Below, one piece after another: positions 11,055 to 21,409 of a stretch of DNA of 64,000 nucleotides. Under the pieces are notes generated by a model. That model saw nothing but the letters and a program-made list of their open reading frames with translations. It had not been told where the DNA came from and did not search any database. The stretch comes from Salvator merianae. Taxonomy: Eukaryota; Chordata; Lepidosauria; Squamata; Teiidae. The translations under genes and the position numbers were made by a program. The stretch is from positions 9,066,248 through 9,130,247 of the forward strand of contig QVOM02000021.1 of assembly GCA_003586115.2 (NCBI GenBank), read 5' to 3'. Every line of letters starts with the position of its first letter. Within the stretch, counting starts at the first letter, position 1.

Positions 11055-11135
11055 CAGCACAGTTGAACCAGAACCTGGTTCAAGCAGGTGAAAGGGAGGT
11101 TTTCAGCCAAGCTACTATAGGCTGCTATTACTGAC
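11055..11135 (+). repeat. inverted partner of 13259-13327
   Basis: CCTGGTTCAAGCAGGTGAAA and TTTTCAGCCAAGCTACTATA are matched on the opposite strand at 13259-13327. The pair forms an inverted repeat about 2.2 kb apart. The family is unknown. Confidence 0.55.
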
Positions 11136-11239
11136 ATACCCCCTTTCCACACGGAACCAGGAAGGCATCTATAGGGCTCTTCCACACGCTGGTGGCTTAT
11201 TGTCTCGAGTCTTGATGCATGTCTGTTGTACATTGGGTA

Positions 11240-12740
11240 AGCAGTCCAAGCTTATTGTCAAGTAAGTGGTGAAGGTCAGGATAGACTGACCCACCCAGTT
11301 GTAATCTGAACCAGAGGCATCTCTAGAGATGAGTTAATAAGAGTTACAAACAAGAATGGAGCCAGAGTTTGGGTCTTGTTAGAAATCTAATGAATTCAAC
11401 ATGAAATACAGTTTGAACAATGGCCTTCATTCATCAGCCTTCAGAACTATTTGGATGCATGATTTCTGTAGGATGCAGTTTCACTAGATCACTTCCAATC
11501 TTGAGGTACGTTGCAGCATGAATACGTGGCATCTAGATATATGTCATCATTACATATTTCTTTATGTACATTTATATGCTGCTGCTTCATTTAAAAAAAT
11601 CCCAATATGATTTACAACATAAATTAAAAAACAAGATTGAAACCTGTTGAAAATAGCTAAGCATTAAATACACTAGTATAACTGGGTGGGGTAAGAAAAC
11701 AGACACCCCTTCGGACTAGGATCACCTTAATGAAGTGTAAGTTTTCATCAGATACATAAAAGATGTGCTTCTCAAACATGTCTGAGACCACTGGTTCACA
11801 CCACTTAACATTATGATTTAATATACTTAATCTGACTGGATACATAGGAAGGTTCTGTATATATGCAAAACTGCATTCCTACAGAATTCGGATGTATGAA
11901 TGGTCCTCCAAAATAGTAGTCCAAACTGACTGGCCCAACACTTTTTTTGTTGTTTTTTAGAAAACCTGGAAGTATTTGAACTAGGGGAGCTGGGCCTTCA
12001 GCTCTCCCATCTCACAGCCCTTTAAGAAAATGAACACCACAGTCTCCAGCCAGCAAACATCTGCAGAAGGCAAAGAGATTGCCTTGAGTCTCCTGCTGCA
12101 ATTAATTACTGAAGACTAGACTACTGGTAACAAGGAGGTCATCAGGAAGGAAGCAGATGCTCCTAGAGAGAGAAGGAAGAAACAGTGGAAGATCTAAATC
12201 CTGGAAGACGAGGTCCGAAGAAGCATCTCTTAAGAAGGGAGACGTATGGAACCTGACATCAAGGACAAAGAACAGCGTGAGCAGAGAGCATCCCCATGAT
12301 TTCTATTGTGGCTATTGGGCTGCTGTGACTTCCATGACAGTAGACTCTGGAGTTCTTTGAATGACTATCTGGGCAGATCATACTGTCTGGTCCCCTTCCG
12401 TGCTCAGGTGGATGCAAGGAGGGAGCCCCTATTCTTGCTGGTGTTCACAGCACAGAAAATGGTCAACCTCTAGCCATACGAAAAGCAGCCAGGGCAGAAA
12501 CTTCACTGCTACAAGGGGAATTTCTTACAGCAGCGTTCCCCCAACAAATGACATTCATGGCAGAATAATTGGCACTTGCTTGTTGTGGCTGAGCTCCAGA
12601 ACTCAGAGTGTTTGCTTTAGGATTTGGCTAAAAGGGCTGTTGTGTCTTGTGGATGTAGCCTTAGCCACAGAATAACAAACAAAATGAGAATTTATTTATT
12701 TATGACTGCCTCATCCTTACCCTTGAGTGTGAAGATTGCA
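11240..12740. other. no recognised gene; possible LINE 3' tail near 11555-11700
   Basis: A stretch near 11555-11700 (AAATCCCAATATGATTTACA, then AAACAAGATTGAAACC) resembles a decayed minus-strand LINE 3' UTR. The rest shows no recognisable repeat or exon structure. Confidence 0.35.
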
Positions 12741-12745
12741 GTTAC

Positions 12746-13257
12746 GGTCATTTCTGCACTTACCTTCGTTGATGTGGGCCTGGTAGTCAGGAGAAAGTAA
12801 TCCGTCCCAGGCTGGGATGGATTGCTCTTGATGTGAAACAAGGCCATTTGTATTGGAACAGCCTGTTCTGTACCAGTCTCCAAAACAGCTCTGAAGCTCA
12901 TGTCAGCTTTGGAGCTGGCACAGGGTGCCTTCAAAGGCTTCAAAGGCCAGGAATGATGGTTCCTGGCCTTTGCAGCTCCCAAGGAGGCTTTTGGTGGCAT
13001 ATGTTGTTGCACTGCCAAAATGGGTCCTCCAGGGTCCAGTATACAATCCCGTAGTATGCTGGTAGACCACACAAAAGAGGTCTACTGGAAGACCAGGTCA
13101 GGACACCATTCAGGGCATCCTAGTCAAGTCTATGTTTGTCCTGTGGACAGATCATAGTATGAGAGGGCAAGGCATACCTTAAACTGCCCTAGCATGAGGA
13201 AAGGAGGTCCATAGACCCTGTCCTGGTCTGGTCTACAGGCAAGTGCAGAAAGGGGGT
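12746..13257. mobile_element. Harbinger-like MITE, group D
   Basis: The left end GGTCATTTCTGCACTTACC faces the right end AAGTGCAGAAAGGGGG. The flanks do not give a clean duplication (TAC against TTT). Interior blocks TTGCACTGCCAAAATGGGTC and GGTCTACTGGAAGACCAGG are shared with the other roughly 500-bp elements. Length 512 bp, non-coding. Confidence 0.65.
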
Positions 13258-13258
13258 T

Positions 13259-13327
13259 TGTCAGTAGTGGCAGCCTACAGTAGCTTGACTGAAAACGTCC
13301 CTCTCACCTGCTTGAACCAGGTTCAAC
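13259..13327 (-). repeat. inverted partner of 11055-11135
   Basis: Reverse complement reads GTTGAACCTGGTTCAAGCAG, then TTTTCAGTCAAGCTACTGTA, matching 11059-11125. It begins immediately after the right end of the MITE at 12746-13257, so the MITE abuts or interrupted this repeat. Confidence 0.55.
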
Positions 13328-13379
13328 TGTATCACTCACAAGTTCAACTGCATCACTTACAAGTCCTGATTGAAAGGGC

Positions 13380-14555
13380 ATTTCTCGCTTAATGGCTTCC
13401 CTCACGCATCTCTGGCATCTCCTCAGAGACATCTGACTCAATAGGGTCATGGAATTGTGGTCCGTTGGTCTGATCTAGCAGAGCTCTTCTTATCTGATAG
13501 AATACTGGGCATGTTATGCAACTGGCGCCAAAACAATAAATAGGGCTGCTTTCATGTGTTTGGATGCAGTGTATGTAGGGGAGGGTGTTAGTTTCTGAGA
13601 GTTTGCCCAAAGAAAGAGAGGGCAGCACTGAACCTTCTGTGCAAGTAATTGTGTGGGCTCAGATAGCAATTAGAGCCTGCGAGGGACTTTCCAGCCTTTG
13701 TCTGGTGGTTTTGCAAGTCTCCATGTAACAATTTGTCTCAGTGTGATTGAAGTTATTTTTGTACTCACTAATTGCAAACTCAGGCAGTGAATGCCAGCAG
13801 AGATGGACTCGAAATTTGCTGCTCCCTCTGACCCCCGACAAAAAAGAGATATCGGCACATGTAAGGTGACCTCACAGTTTACAAAAGTACATAAAACAAA
13901 ACACGAACTTCTCAGTAGCCTGTTGTGAACTGCATATGGTCTACAGCCATAGAACCGGCAGCAAGAATATAGTGGTGGGGAACAGAATGGACAAGGTTTT
14001 TATAAAACTCTCTTTTATTTTGTTATGGTGTATTTAAATCATTAGCATTACATTGTATATTAAAGCCACCATTGTGTAGTGGCTGAGGGGGTCAGGTTAG
14101 GAGTTCTTGGCCTAGAGTATCAAGGCAGGCTACAGAAGTCCGAACACATAAAATGAACAAACAATACTAATTAAAAACAGTTACATATTTTAAGAAAGTG
14201 CCAAATGATTGATGCCCTTAGTTAATGCTAGCTACAAAGACCTAAAATAAACCTCAAGAAGGAAATTATAGTTGAAATTAGTTTTTTGCAAACATTAGCT
14301 ATGGCTTAGAGGAGTCCTAAAGTTATCAGTATCATTTGGCAATGTTTTGTCACTGAATACAGTTGTTAATCATTAACCTAAGCGCTAAGCCCATAATCAG
14401 ACATCTCCATTCATACAATTCTTCTGTACTATGGACCTTAGGGTTAATGTGTCTTCATTTCACAGAAAAAACCCTTAGCTTACATAATCTTACTTTTCCA
14501 GACCTTGTGGTATTGTCTACTTTCAGGCTGGCTTGGCAGTTAAACATATCAATAC
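13380..14555. other. no recognised feature
   Basis: AT-rich DNA without clear repeats. Frames are below 80 codons and lack splice context. Confidence 0.5.
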
Positions 14556-14559
14556 TTTA

Positions 14560-14730
14560 GAACGTAAGAGGAGCCCTGCTGGGTCAGGCCACAGCCCATC
14601 TAGTCCAGCATCCTGTCTCATACAGTGGCCCACCAGTTGCTTTGGGGCATTCTCAAGCAGAAAACAAAGGCAAAACCTTCACCTGATCTCAGTTCTCTGC
14701 TCTCAATTCTCATTTCTCAGTTGTGACAGT
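14560..14730 (+). mobile_element. reptile interspersed repeat (AAGAACATAAGAGGAGCCC type), copy 1
   Basis: GAACGTAAGAGGAGCCCTGC, CCATCTAGTCCAGCATCCTG and CAGTGGCCCACCAGTTGC are characteristic blocks of a dispersed repeat common in reptile genomes (recalled family knowledge). This copy is uninterrupted at GGGGCATTCTCAAGCAG and so serves as the empty-site reference for the copy at 20862, which is split by a MITE. Confidence 0.7.
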
Positions 14731-14731
14731 A

Positions 14732-14816
14732 TGGAGGCCCAGAGGCCCCACGAACAGTGAGCGCCTGCTTTCTGTGGGTTATGAACACCTGCCCTTAAAG
14801 CCACAGGCCACCGCTG
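14732..14816. mobile_element. hAT foldback MITE, truncated copy 3 (right arm)
   Basis: GGAGGCCCAGAGGCCCCACG, GAACACCTGCCCTTAAAGCC and the terminus GGCCACCGCTG match the right arms of 3307-3517 and 7840-8031. The left arm is missing and no 8-bp duplication can be seen. Confidence 0.75.
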
Positions 14817-15196
14817 GAAGGAGGAGGAGGAGAAGGAGGAGGAACCCTCTACAGTTTCCTAAACTGTGAAATTCTTGAATTCATGATTTGGAAATTTTAT
14901 GGACTTTTCTAAGTCACTACTCACATGTTTATGAATAACAGGAACATGTACAGTTTTTCTAGCGTCTCTGTACCTTTGAAAACTTTTTAAAGGTGCCTCC
15001 AAACTTTTAAAGGCTTTTCCAAGCCCTCCCAAGCCTTTTAATTTCTTTTCCAGTGCTTGCATCTCCCATCTTGCTTCCATCTTTCCACTTGTACCTTTAA
15101 AACAGTCCCTCCATGTCCCCCTTCAAAAATATGACTTTCTGTAGCCACACATATGCCAGAGTAGTAGAAAACCGAGGCATTGTTTCCCTAGCAACA

Positions 15197-15207
15197 CCCC
15201 CCCCCCC
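15197..15207. repeat. poly-C tract
   Basis: Eleven C in a row. Similar runs occur near 31890-31901 and 45551-45563. Confidence 0.9.
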
Positions 15208-15232
15208 AGATTCATAACATAGTCTTATCTTT

Positions 15233-15565
15233 GGGACCTTTCTGCACTTATCTTGCTGTGATCTGGATCAGTGGGTCTGGATCACTCAACGCCCTCTAGA
15301 TCACGGCAAGGCTTGTTCTGGAACAGTGTCACCAGGTGTTCCAGCCCAACCCCCACACCTGCCCTGAAGTTTGCATGAGCTTCAGAGCCAGCCTCTGAGG
15401 GCTCTGATGTCTAGAAATGAACGTTCCTGACCTTGGAGCCCCTGGGGGACCCATCTGGCAGGGTTTTTTGATGTGCTGCCAAAATAGGTCCACCGCTGGT
15501 CCAGAAAATGAAGGCTTGCCTTCTGCACATCTCCGTGATCCAGTCTGGGCCACGCTAGTACTCCT
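15233..15565. mobile_element. group-D MITE, partial
   Basis: The left end GGGACCTTTCTGCACTTATC resembles the other group-D termini. Interior GTGCTGCCAAAATAGGTCC parallels CACTGCCAAAATGGGTCC in the element at 12746. The right terminus could not be placed. Confidence 0.5.
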
Positions 15566-15569
15566 GAAT

Positions 15570-16800
15570 TACACTCTGGCTACATCCAGACAGGGGACAT
15601 ATAGTGCAACTTTGGCGTCACTATGTGATTGCCACATATATAGCTATACTGTATCTCCCCCAAAATGCATGATTTTTAGGAAACCCCAACTCTGATGGTG
15701 GGTTTTCCTGAAATATCACATTCATTTACGTTTGTGAATCATAGTCCTGGCCACCCTGCATGCACATGGACTGAAAAAGCCAGCCATGCATGCGTAGCAA
15801 TGACATCACACACTTCTGGGTATTTTGTGCCAGTGAAATACCCGGAAGTGCACATCACCAAAAAGCGCACAGACAGCATGGTCCCCATGCTATCTAGTCA
15901 ACAGGCAATCATTCTGGAGGAGCTTTTCTCCTGAATATCGTCTATTGGCACTATATTTGGCTGGCATTTGGAGCTGGCCTCCGTCTAGTGCAAATGGAAT
16001 ATACTAGCAGTGGATGGGGGCCTCTCTAGTTCACACCAGTGTGTAGCCACAAGAGCCTCTGAAGAGGACTATGAGGAACCATAATCCAGAATTGAGGTAA
16101 GCAGAGAAAGTCTCTTTATGGTAATAGTGGTGATACTTCATTGTCAACAAAATTGGCTACAGAGATTTCTGAGATATTTCAATGAAGGTGATAGTCTTAC
16201 GTTCTTCAGAATGTGATGATAAAGTAGGCAGTAGGAGGAAGAGGTCAAACATAAACCATTTTTTAAAAAACAAAAAGTTTGTTCAATGTGGATGTTCCAA
16301 AGATGTTTTATCACATGACTAGACATTCTTAAATGGATGGGTCAAATTGCCAATCAGTTATGCATAAGTTCCAAAGAGGTGCTGTTGAAGATGTGGCAGT
16401 TTTTCTCTGATTGTTCAGTGCAAAACCACTTGATCTCATGCTTTAAGGCAGAGAGGCAACTAGTGCAGGATTCATACAATGAGAAAATAGCACCATGGGA
16501 CCACCTGAGGAACAGGAATCGCACATCCTCACACTCACTGGGCCACCATTTCACTGACAATGAGTCATTTTTGGCACAGAGTGGGAAAAACCATCCTGAT
16601 GGCTTTTTCCATCTTCCTCCTGCTCTGCCATTGCCATGAAAATAGGCAATAATGGATGCAACAGATACAAAGTGTCTTCCAGTGAACAATAGATAATTTG
16701 GGCAGAGACTGAGGGTGGGGGAAGGGGAGGAGGGAGGGTACTAAGAATTAAAAGTGTTTTAAGGAAAACATATGCCAGTTGCCAGTAATATCTGTAATAA
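15570..16800. other. mostly unrecognised; possible decayed MITE at 15575-16005
   Basis: GGCTACATCCAGACAGGGG near 15579 resembles a family-F-like terminus. CACTATATTTGGCTGGC near 15950 could be a partner, but no clean pairing was found. The remaining sequence has no recognised features. Confidence 0.35.
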
Positions 16801-16804
16801 TGAA

Positions 16805-17152
16805 TGTTGTACGGATTTTGCAGGTCTCCTCAAGTGCAGCAGAAACGCAGGCGGACAATTGCCAAGAGTATTCTTGCTTTATTATCAGGATCCTTACTGT
16901 TACATGCTAGACTGGTTGCTATATACAAGACCTCAGTCTCAGAAAAAATACTTTCGGTTACATGTTGGGTTGATTAATGAACAAAGGAGATAGACAAAGC
17001 AGAAAGTATTTTTTCTGAGACTGAGGTCTTGTATATAGCAACCAGTCTAGCATGTAACAGTAAGGATCCTGATAATAAAGCAAGAATACTCTTGGCAATT
17101 GTCCGCCTGCGTTTCTGCTGCACTTGAGGGGACCTGCAAAATCCGTACAACA
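16805..17152. mobile_element. near-perfect 151-bp-arm palindrome, TG...CA ended (LTR-like or foldback element)
   Basis: The arms 16805-16955 and 17002-17152 are identical by eye except at one position (GTCTCC against GTCCCC), separated by a 46-bp loop. The termini are TGTTGTACGG and CCGTACAACA. The flanks ATGAA and GTGAA suggest a 5-bp duplication with one mismatch. The right arm contains AATAAA (17074-17079) and then reads like an R-U5 end, so it may be two LTR ends head to head. A foldback transposon is the alternative. It has no coding content. Confidence 0.65.
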
Positions 17153-17159
17153 GTGAATG

Positions 17160-17724
17160 AATGTAATAATTAAGAAAACCAATTAAAAAAAAATTTAAAA
17201 AGAAGCAAAGAGAATGGGTAATAATGACTCTCCTGCCCAACCTGTTATGCAATCTGCCCAGGCCTATTTTGGAAGATGCAGAAAATGGCTGATTGTCGGG
17301 GCTACTTTCTTCACCTTCTGAAATAGAGCTGGGCAGAAACTTCAAAGCTGAGGAATTAAAGTTTCCCAGCTTTGATGTTGGTATGGCTGGGAGCAGTGGA
17401 GCACATTAGCACATCCAAGAGCAGAGTGGTGGGCATGAAAATCACACACTTCCCTTCTCCAGCAGAAGCAATATAGTGGCAGAATCTACAATAATGCAGA
17501 TCTTCTCTAACTTGTGGAAGGTAAAATCAATTTCTCCAGTGGCCTTGTCAACAGTGTATGGCCCAAATTTATGAAAATTTATAAATGTTCAGAAAAATCA
17601 GTTGTAGCTCTACACCACTTTTCTTTTATCCTCTAAGATTTGCTTTCAAAGGTAGCTGGGAAGAAGAACAAATTAAGTATCTAAAAAGTAGCTATGGAAT
17701 TCCGTTTCTTGCTCCCTTTTTCCC
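17160..17724. other. no recognised feature
   Basis: No repeat family, exon or RNA gene recognised. Confidence 0.5.
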
Positions 17725-17837
17725 ACCCCATGATTTTAACTGTGTTTTTATGCTTAAATTAATATTTTTAACTGTTTTTATGTAAACTGCTTTGAGATCT
17801 CTTTATGAGAAACGGTATATAAAATGAATGAATGAAG
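17725..17837 (+). mobile_element. L2/MIR-like 3' tail
   Basis: TGTAAACTGCTTTGAGATC followed by GAAACGGTATATAAAATG and a short AATG repeat is the typical 3' terminus of L2-like LINEs or SINEs that borrow their tail. Confidence 0.6.
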
Positions 17838-17839
17838 TG

Positions 17840-18455
17840 GAATCCTTTTTTGGGGGCTGACTATTTTAACACCAGGAATGATCTCACACCAATAGCTGCT
17901 TCTAACATATGGCATGGACTAACACTCCACTTGTTCTTTAGCATCTCATAGATTGGTTACTGCAAGGGCTGCCAGGTGACACTCTGCTTGCTGGGAAAGA
18001 TTTGGCAATGTTTGCAGAGTTTGGAAGCAATGTACCTCAAGCTGCAGAGAATAAATATGAACAGGCAAGGCTTCTTTTTCTCCTCTGCATGATAATATGA
18101 AATATTTGGAGGGTCATGTAAGTCACATATAGGGAATCGCTTGCCAGCCGGAAAGAAAAGTTCAGGCAGCCACAGAGACACTGATCCAAATGCTTCAAAA
18201 CTGACTTTGTAGAAAGTTTATTCCAAGGCACTCTCCAATCAATTGGTGAATTGCTACTGTCAGAGGTGGATTGGGCTCTTGCACCCTTAGGAGTCTCATA
18301 GAGAAGGGAATTGCAGCAGAATGTCTACATTGCAAGCAGTAGCTGCTGAAATTCCACTTCTAGACAGCTATGAAAGGTGCAGAAGTCCTTTTTCCTCTCC
18401 ATCTGTCCTCTTAGTGGTTTACCAGAAGCTCTTTTGACTAGTTCCCTTTCTAGCA
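17840..18455. other. no recognised feature
   Basis: No family or coding signal recognised. Confidence 0.5.
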
Positions 18456-18459
18456 GTGC

Positions 18460-18681
18460 TAGGCCTTTGATGCTTCATGTGGTGGTTGAGAGGGTGATGG
18501 CAGAGCCAACAACAGTTCCTTATATCCTGGCAGGGCTGCAGGACTTATTGGTCTACCTGATAGCAGTAATGACAAACAACCGCTCAGTTTCCCCACTATA
18601 CATATTGTGGCTCTCTGGATTGGTCAGCTCAGTTTCCAGGTCATTCAGGAACAGATTGAATAGGATAGGGCCTAAAAGACA
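18460..18681 (-). mobile_element. LINE-like fragment
   Basis: CAGGAACAGATTGAATAGGA and GATAGGGCCTAAAAGACAGG resemble the reverse-complement text of reverse transcriptase regions downstream of the YADD box in reptile LINEs. The frame is broken. SINE copy 2 starts directly at its right edge. Confidence 0.35.
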
Positions 18682-18958
18682 GGCTTGTGGTGGCGCAGAA
18701 GGCTAAGGCACTGATCTTTCAACAGGAGGATCGGAGTTCAAGGCCCCTGTCTGCCGTGTTGAGGGGATGAGCGCCCTCTACTGGCCTCTAGCTCCAGCCA
18801 ACCTAGCTGTTCGAAAGCAAGTAATTGCAAGTAGATAAATAGGGAGCATCACATTGTGTGATGCGGAAGATAGACAGATGTAAGCCTTCGGGCAAAAAAT
18901 AACCTTGTAAGCCGCTTTGAGTCAGCTTCGGCTGAGAAAAGCAGGGTATAAAAACCAA
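18682..18958 (+). mobile_element. tRNA-derived SINE, copy 2
   Basis: A full-length sister of 24-300 with a clearer A box (TGGCGCAGAAGGCTA) and the same L2-like tail (GTAAGCCGCTTTGAGTCAGC). It ends in (TTC)n at 18959-18980. A MITE inserted five bases past the tail, with TAA duplicated. Confidence 0.85.
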
Positions 18959-18985
18959 GTTCTTCTTCTTCTTCTTCTTGTCTAA

Positions 18986-19448
18986 GGCTGGGTTTGCACT
19001 TACCAGCCTAGCATGATATAGCAATACCATACTAGGTTTATAAAGACCCAGCATGGCAATGGCCATTTGTACTTCAAATGCTGCAAAAGCCCTGTACCAG
19101 GCCAGAAGCTCTTGAAGTGTGGATTACCAAGGCAGGGCAGGCCCAGTCACCATGGCAACATCCATGGCATCATCTGGAGTGTGCTCAGAAATTGCCATGA
19201 CAATCTAGATGCTGTGCATGATTGTGCAGTCGCAGTTGCACTGCCATGCCTGTTCGCTGCACTACACCTGGAAAAGGGTGCAGACACAGCATCCAGGAGC
19301 AAGCTAGTCACTCCTGGTAAGTGTGTGGACTGCTTTTTAGCAGTCCACTGCTGGGTGGCTTCTGTGGAGCCTGTAGAAACTTCTTTTTTAAAAAAAAAAA
19401 AAAAATGGAACGCTTCACGAATTTGCGTGTCATCCTTGCGCAGGGGCC

Positions 19449-19493
<45 letters not shown>

Positions 19494-19592
19494 TGAAGTG
19501 AGCACGGAGCCTGTAGAAACTTCTGATGAGATGCTGCAGCTTCCCAGTGCAGATGGGCCTCACTAGTGAGTGCATTAAGTGTGAACAGGCCC
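18986..19592. mobile_element. Harbinger-like MITE, group A1, host of a U6 insertion
   Basis: The left end GGCTGGGTTTGCACTTACC pairs with the right end AAGTGTGAACAGGCCC. TAA flanks both sides (18983-18985 and 19593-19595). An imperfect hairpin (CCTAGCATGATAT against ATACCATACTAGG) follows the left end. The interior shares motifs with the elements at 22087, 48191 and 50733, such as GTTGCCATGGCAAC-like stretches and GTGATTGCAC-like stretches. About 139 bp of its length is a later U6 retroposition. Confidence 0.8.
19385..19505 (-). pseudogene. U6 snRNA retropseudogene, full length
   Basis: On the minus strand the sequence starts GTGCTCACTTCAGCAGCAC and continues through TACTAAAATTGGAACGATAC, AAGATTAGCATGGCCCC and CAAGGATGACACGCAAATTC to CGTTCCA. 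This is full-length U6 with the C-to-T/G-to-A type changes common in pseudogenes. It is followed by 16 T and 5 A. The 19-bp direct repeat GGAGCCTGTAGAAACTTCT flanks it (19366-19384 and 19506-19524). That is target-primed retroposition, so no upstream snRNA promoter is expected or seen. Its host is a MITE. Confidence 0.92.
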
Positions 19593-19599
19593 TAACTCT

Positions 19600-20860
19600 C
19601 CACTCCATCGGAATAATTTGTGAGAGTTGTCCGTGGGATCCACATCTTATCTGCAAAAGCCTATTCGAATATAAGGCTTTGATCAAATATAAAAGTCCTT
19701 TATCAACAATCAGTCCCTCCAATTTTCTCTGGTCATTGCACTGTAATAAAAATATTATTATAAAAAACAAAAATGTGCACAGGGTGAAATAATAAATAAG
19801 CAACAAGCTCAGCAGCCAATGAAATGCTCCCAAAGATATCTCCTTTACTTTCTGGGTCCCCAGCAAAAAGCTTGGATTGCTCAGTTATAGTTAAGTTCAT
19901 GAGTGGTTTTCTGGATGCATTCGGGGGTCTGTCTTCAACCTTGTCATTTTAGAAGAAATTTTAGAGCGCGTGCGAACTAAAATTGGAAGACTTGTTTGCG
20001 CTGTTAAGTAGAAAGTAGTCTGTTCCATTCATTTTTGTGAGATAGTCTGTTTCGTTGCCTAAAAAGCAGACTGGTAAGAAATGATTTGCTGTCACAGGAG
20101 CTAACAGTTGGAGATAATTTGAGGAGAAGTAGGCAAGTCTATTTTCTTTCTTCTCCTGGAGGTGATGCTATCAAGAGGTCTTTTTGTGTGCAAGAGGGAA
20201 CAGGATTGGCAGTTTGGGGTGCACAAAATGTTTTGAATGCTTTACCCCTTTCATAAGACCCCTTACACATCACCCCTTACATAAGACCCTAGAGTAAGGT
20301 GAACACTTATTAGACTCATTTTACTCTTGGCTTTCCCTCCCAGACTTGCTTGGAATGTGAAGAAGATGGGGCTGCCCCATTCGATTTCAGGCCTGCTGGA
20401 ACTTCCCCTGATTCCTGCCAAGCCTCTAAATAAATAATGGGTTTTTTTTGGTACCATTTAAGGCATGGCAGGGGCCTAGGAAAGCTCCGGCAGGCCTGAA
20501 ATTGTGTTGGGTCATGTGATGATGGGACCCCACTGCCTCCAGGCTCCAAAATAAAAGGCCAGGTATTCCATAAAGTACTCACAATGGCATTTTTAACACC
20601 TGGCAGTCTGAAAGTGGAGCTTGGAAGAGACACAGAGGCCTTGCTGAAAGGGAGACAAGGGCTGCTGTCCATAAAAAAAAAAACTAATTCAACAATGTGT
20701 GGGAGGCTAGGATAGCAAACTGCACCTCATGCTCAACTTTATATGCTGTACACATAATAAAGCCCTTAAATCAAAAAACATCATTAGTCAATGATCATCA
20801 CTAGCAATGATCACTCCAAGAAAACAGGAACCAACAGAATGGAAACCTCTTCACTGATCA
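19600..20860. other. no recognised feature
   Basis: Contains a short AATAAT-rich stretch near 19745 and otherwise no recognisable repeats or exons. Confidence 0.5.
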
Positions 20861-20861
20861 T

Positions 20862-21400
20862 AAGAACATAAGAGGAGCCCTGCTGGATCGGGTCACAGCC
20901 CATCTAGCCCAGCATCCTGTCTCACACAGTGGCCCACCAATTGCTTCTGGACAACGGGCCTGTTCACACTTGTAACTAGCAAGCATCAAGGATGCTTGCT
21001 AGACAAGTGCATTCGAAGCTGTCCGAATCCTCACCTGAAGATCAAAGCGAACGCCATTATCCAGCTTTGGGTCTGTTTTCAGGCCCCATCATGCAGACAG
21101 TGTCTGCACGATGGGGTCTGTTCCACGCTAGAATGGGCTAATTAGCCCATTCTAGCATGGAAAGTGCAAACAGGCCCAATCTCAAGCAGAAGGCAAAAGC
21201 AAAAGCAAAAGCTTCATCTGCTCTTGACTCCCTACAAATGGCCTTTAAAGGCATCCTCCCTGTCTCTCCAACCAGGAGACTGTACCTAGGCATCCATTCT
21301 AGTACACTGACACACCTGACCGCCCTGAATTTGTCTAAGCCTTTCTTAAAAATCAAAATCTGGAGTGCATGTAACACTGTGCTTTAGGTTTAGGGACAAA
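20862..21400 (+). mobile_element. reptile interspersed repeat (AAGAACATAAGAGGAGCCC type), copy 2, split by a MITE
   Basis: AAGAACATAAGAGGAGCCC, CCATCTAGCCCAGCATCCTG and CACAGTGGCCCACCAATTGC match copy 1 at 14560. A MITE occupies 20956-21177, after which the repeat resumes at CTCAAGCAGAAGGC. The 3' part includes GAATTTGTCTAAGCC. Confidence 0.75.
20956..21177. mobile_element. Harbinger-like MITE with two perfect subterminal hairpins
   Basis: A 222-bp element with ends GGGCCTGTTCACACTTG and AAGTGCAAACAGGCCC. The left hairpin is CTAGCAAGCATC/GATGCTTGCTAG. The right hairpin is GCTAGAATGGGCTAATTAGC continuing into its mirror. The flanks AAC and AAT match the empty site in the paralogous repeat at 14560, which supports a 3-bp duplication with one substitution. 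Confidence 0.85.
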
Positions 21401-21409
21401 CAGCAATTC

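Noticed and set aside
16805..17152. Cruciform or terminator-like regulatory site
   Set aside because: The arm length, TG/CA ends and flanking near-repeat fit a mobile element better than a regulatory hairpin.
19385..19505. Functional U6 snRNA gene
   Set aside because: It is flanked by a 19-bp duplication, carries a tail, and lies inside a transposon. No upstream snRNA promoter elements are expected from retroposition or seen.
19147..19866. 239-codon minus-strand frame
   Set aside because: It runs through a MITE, the U6 pseudogene (antisense context) and flanking DNA, so it is a chance open stretch across unrelated insertions.
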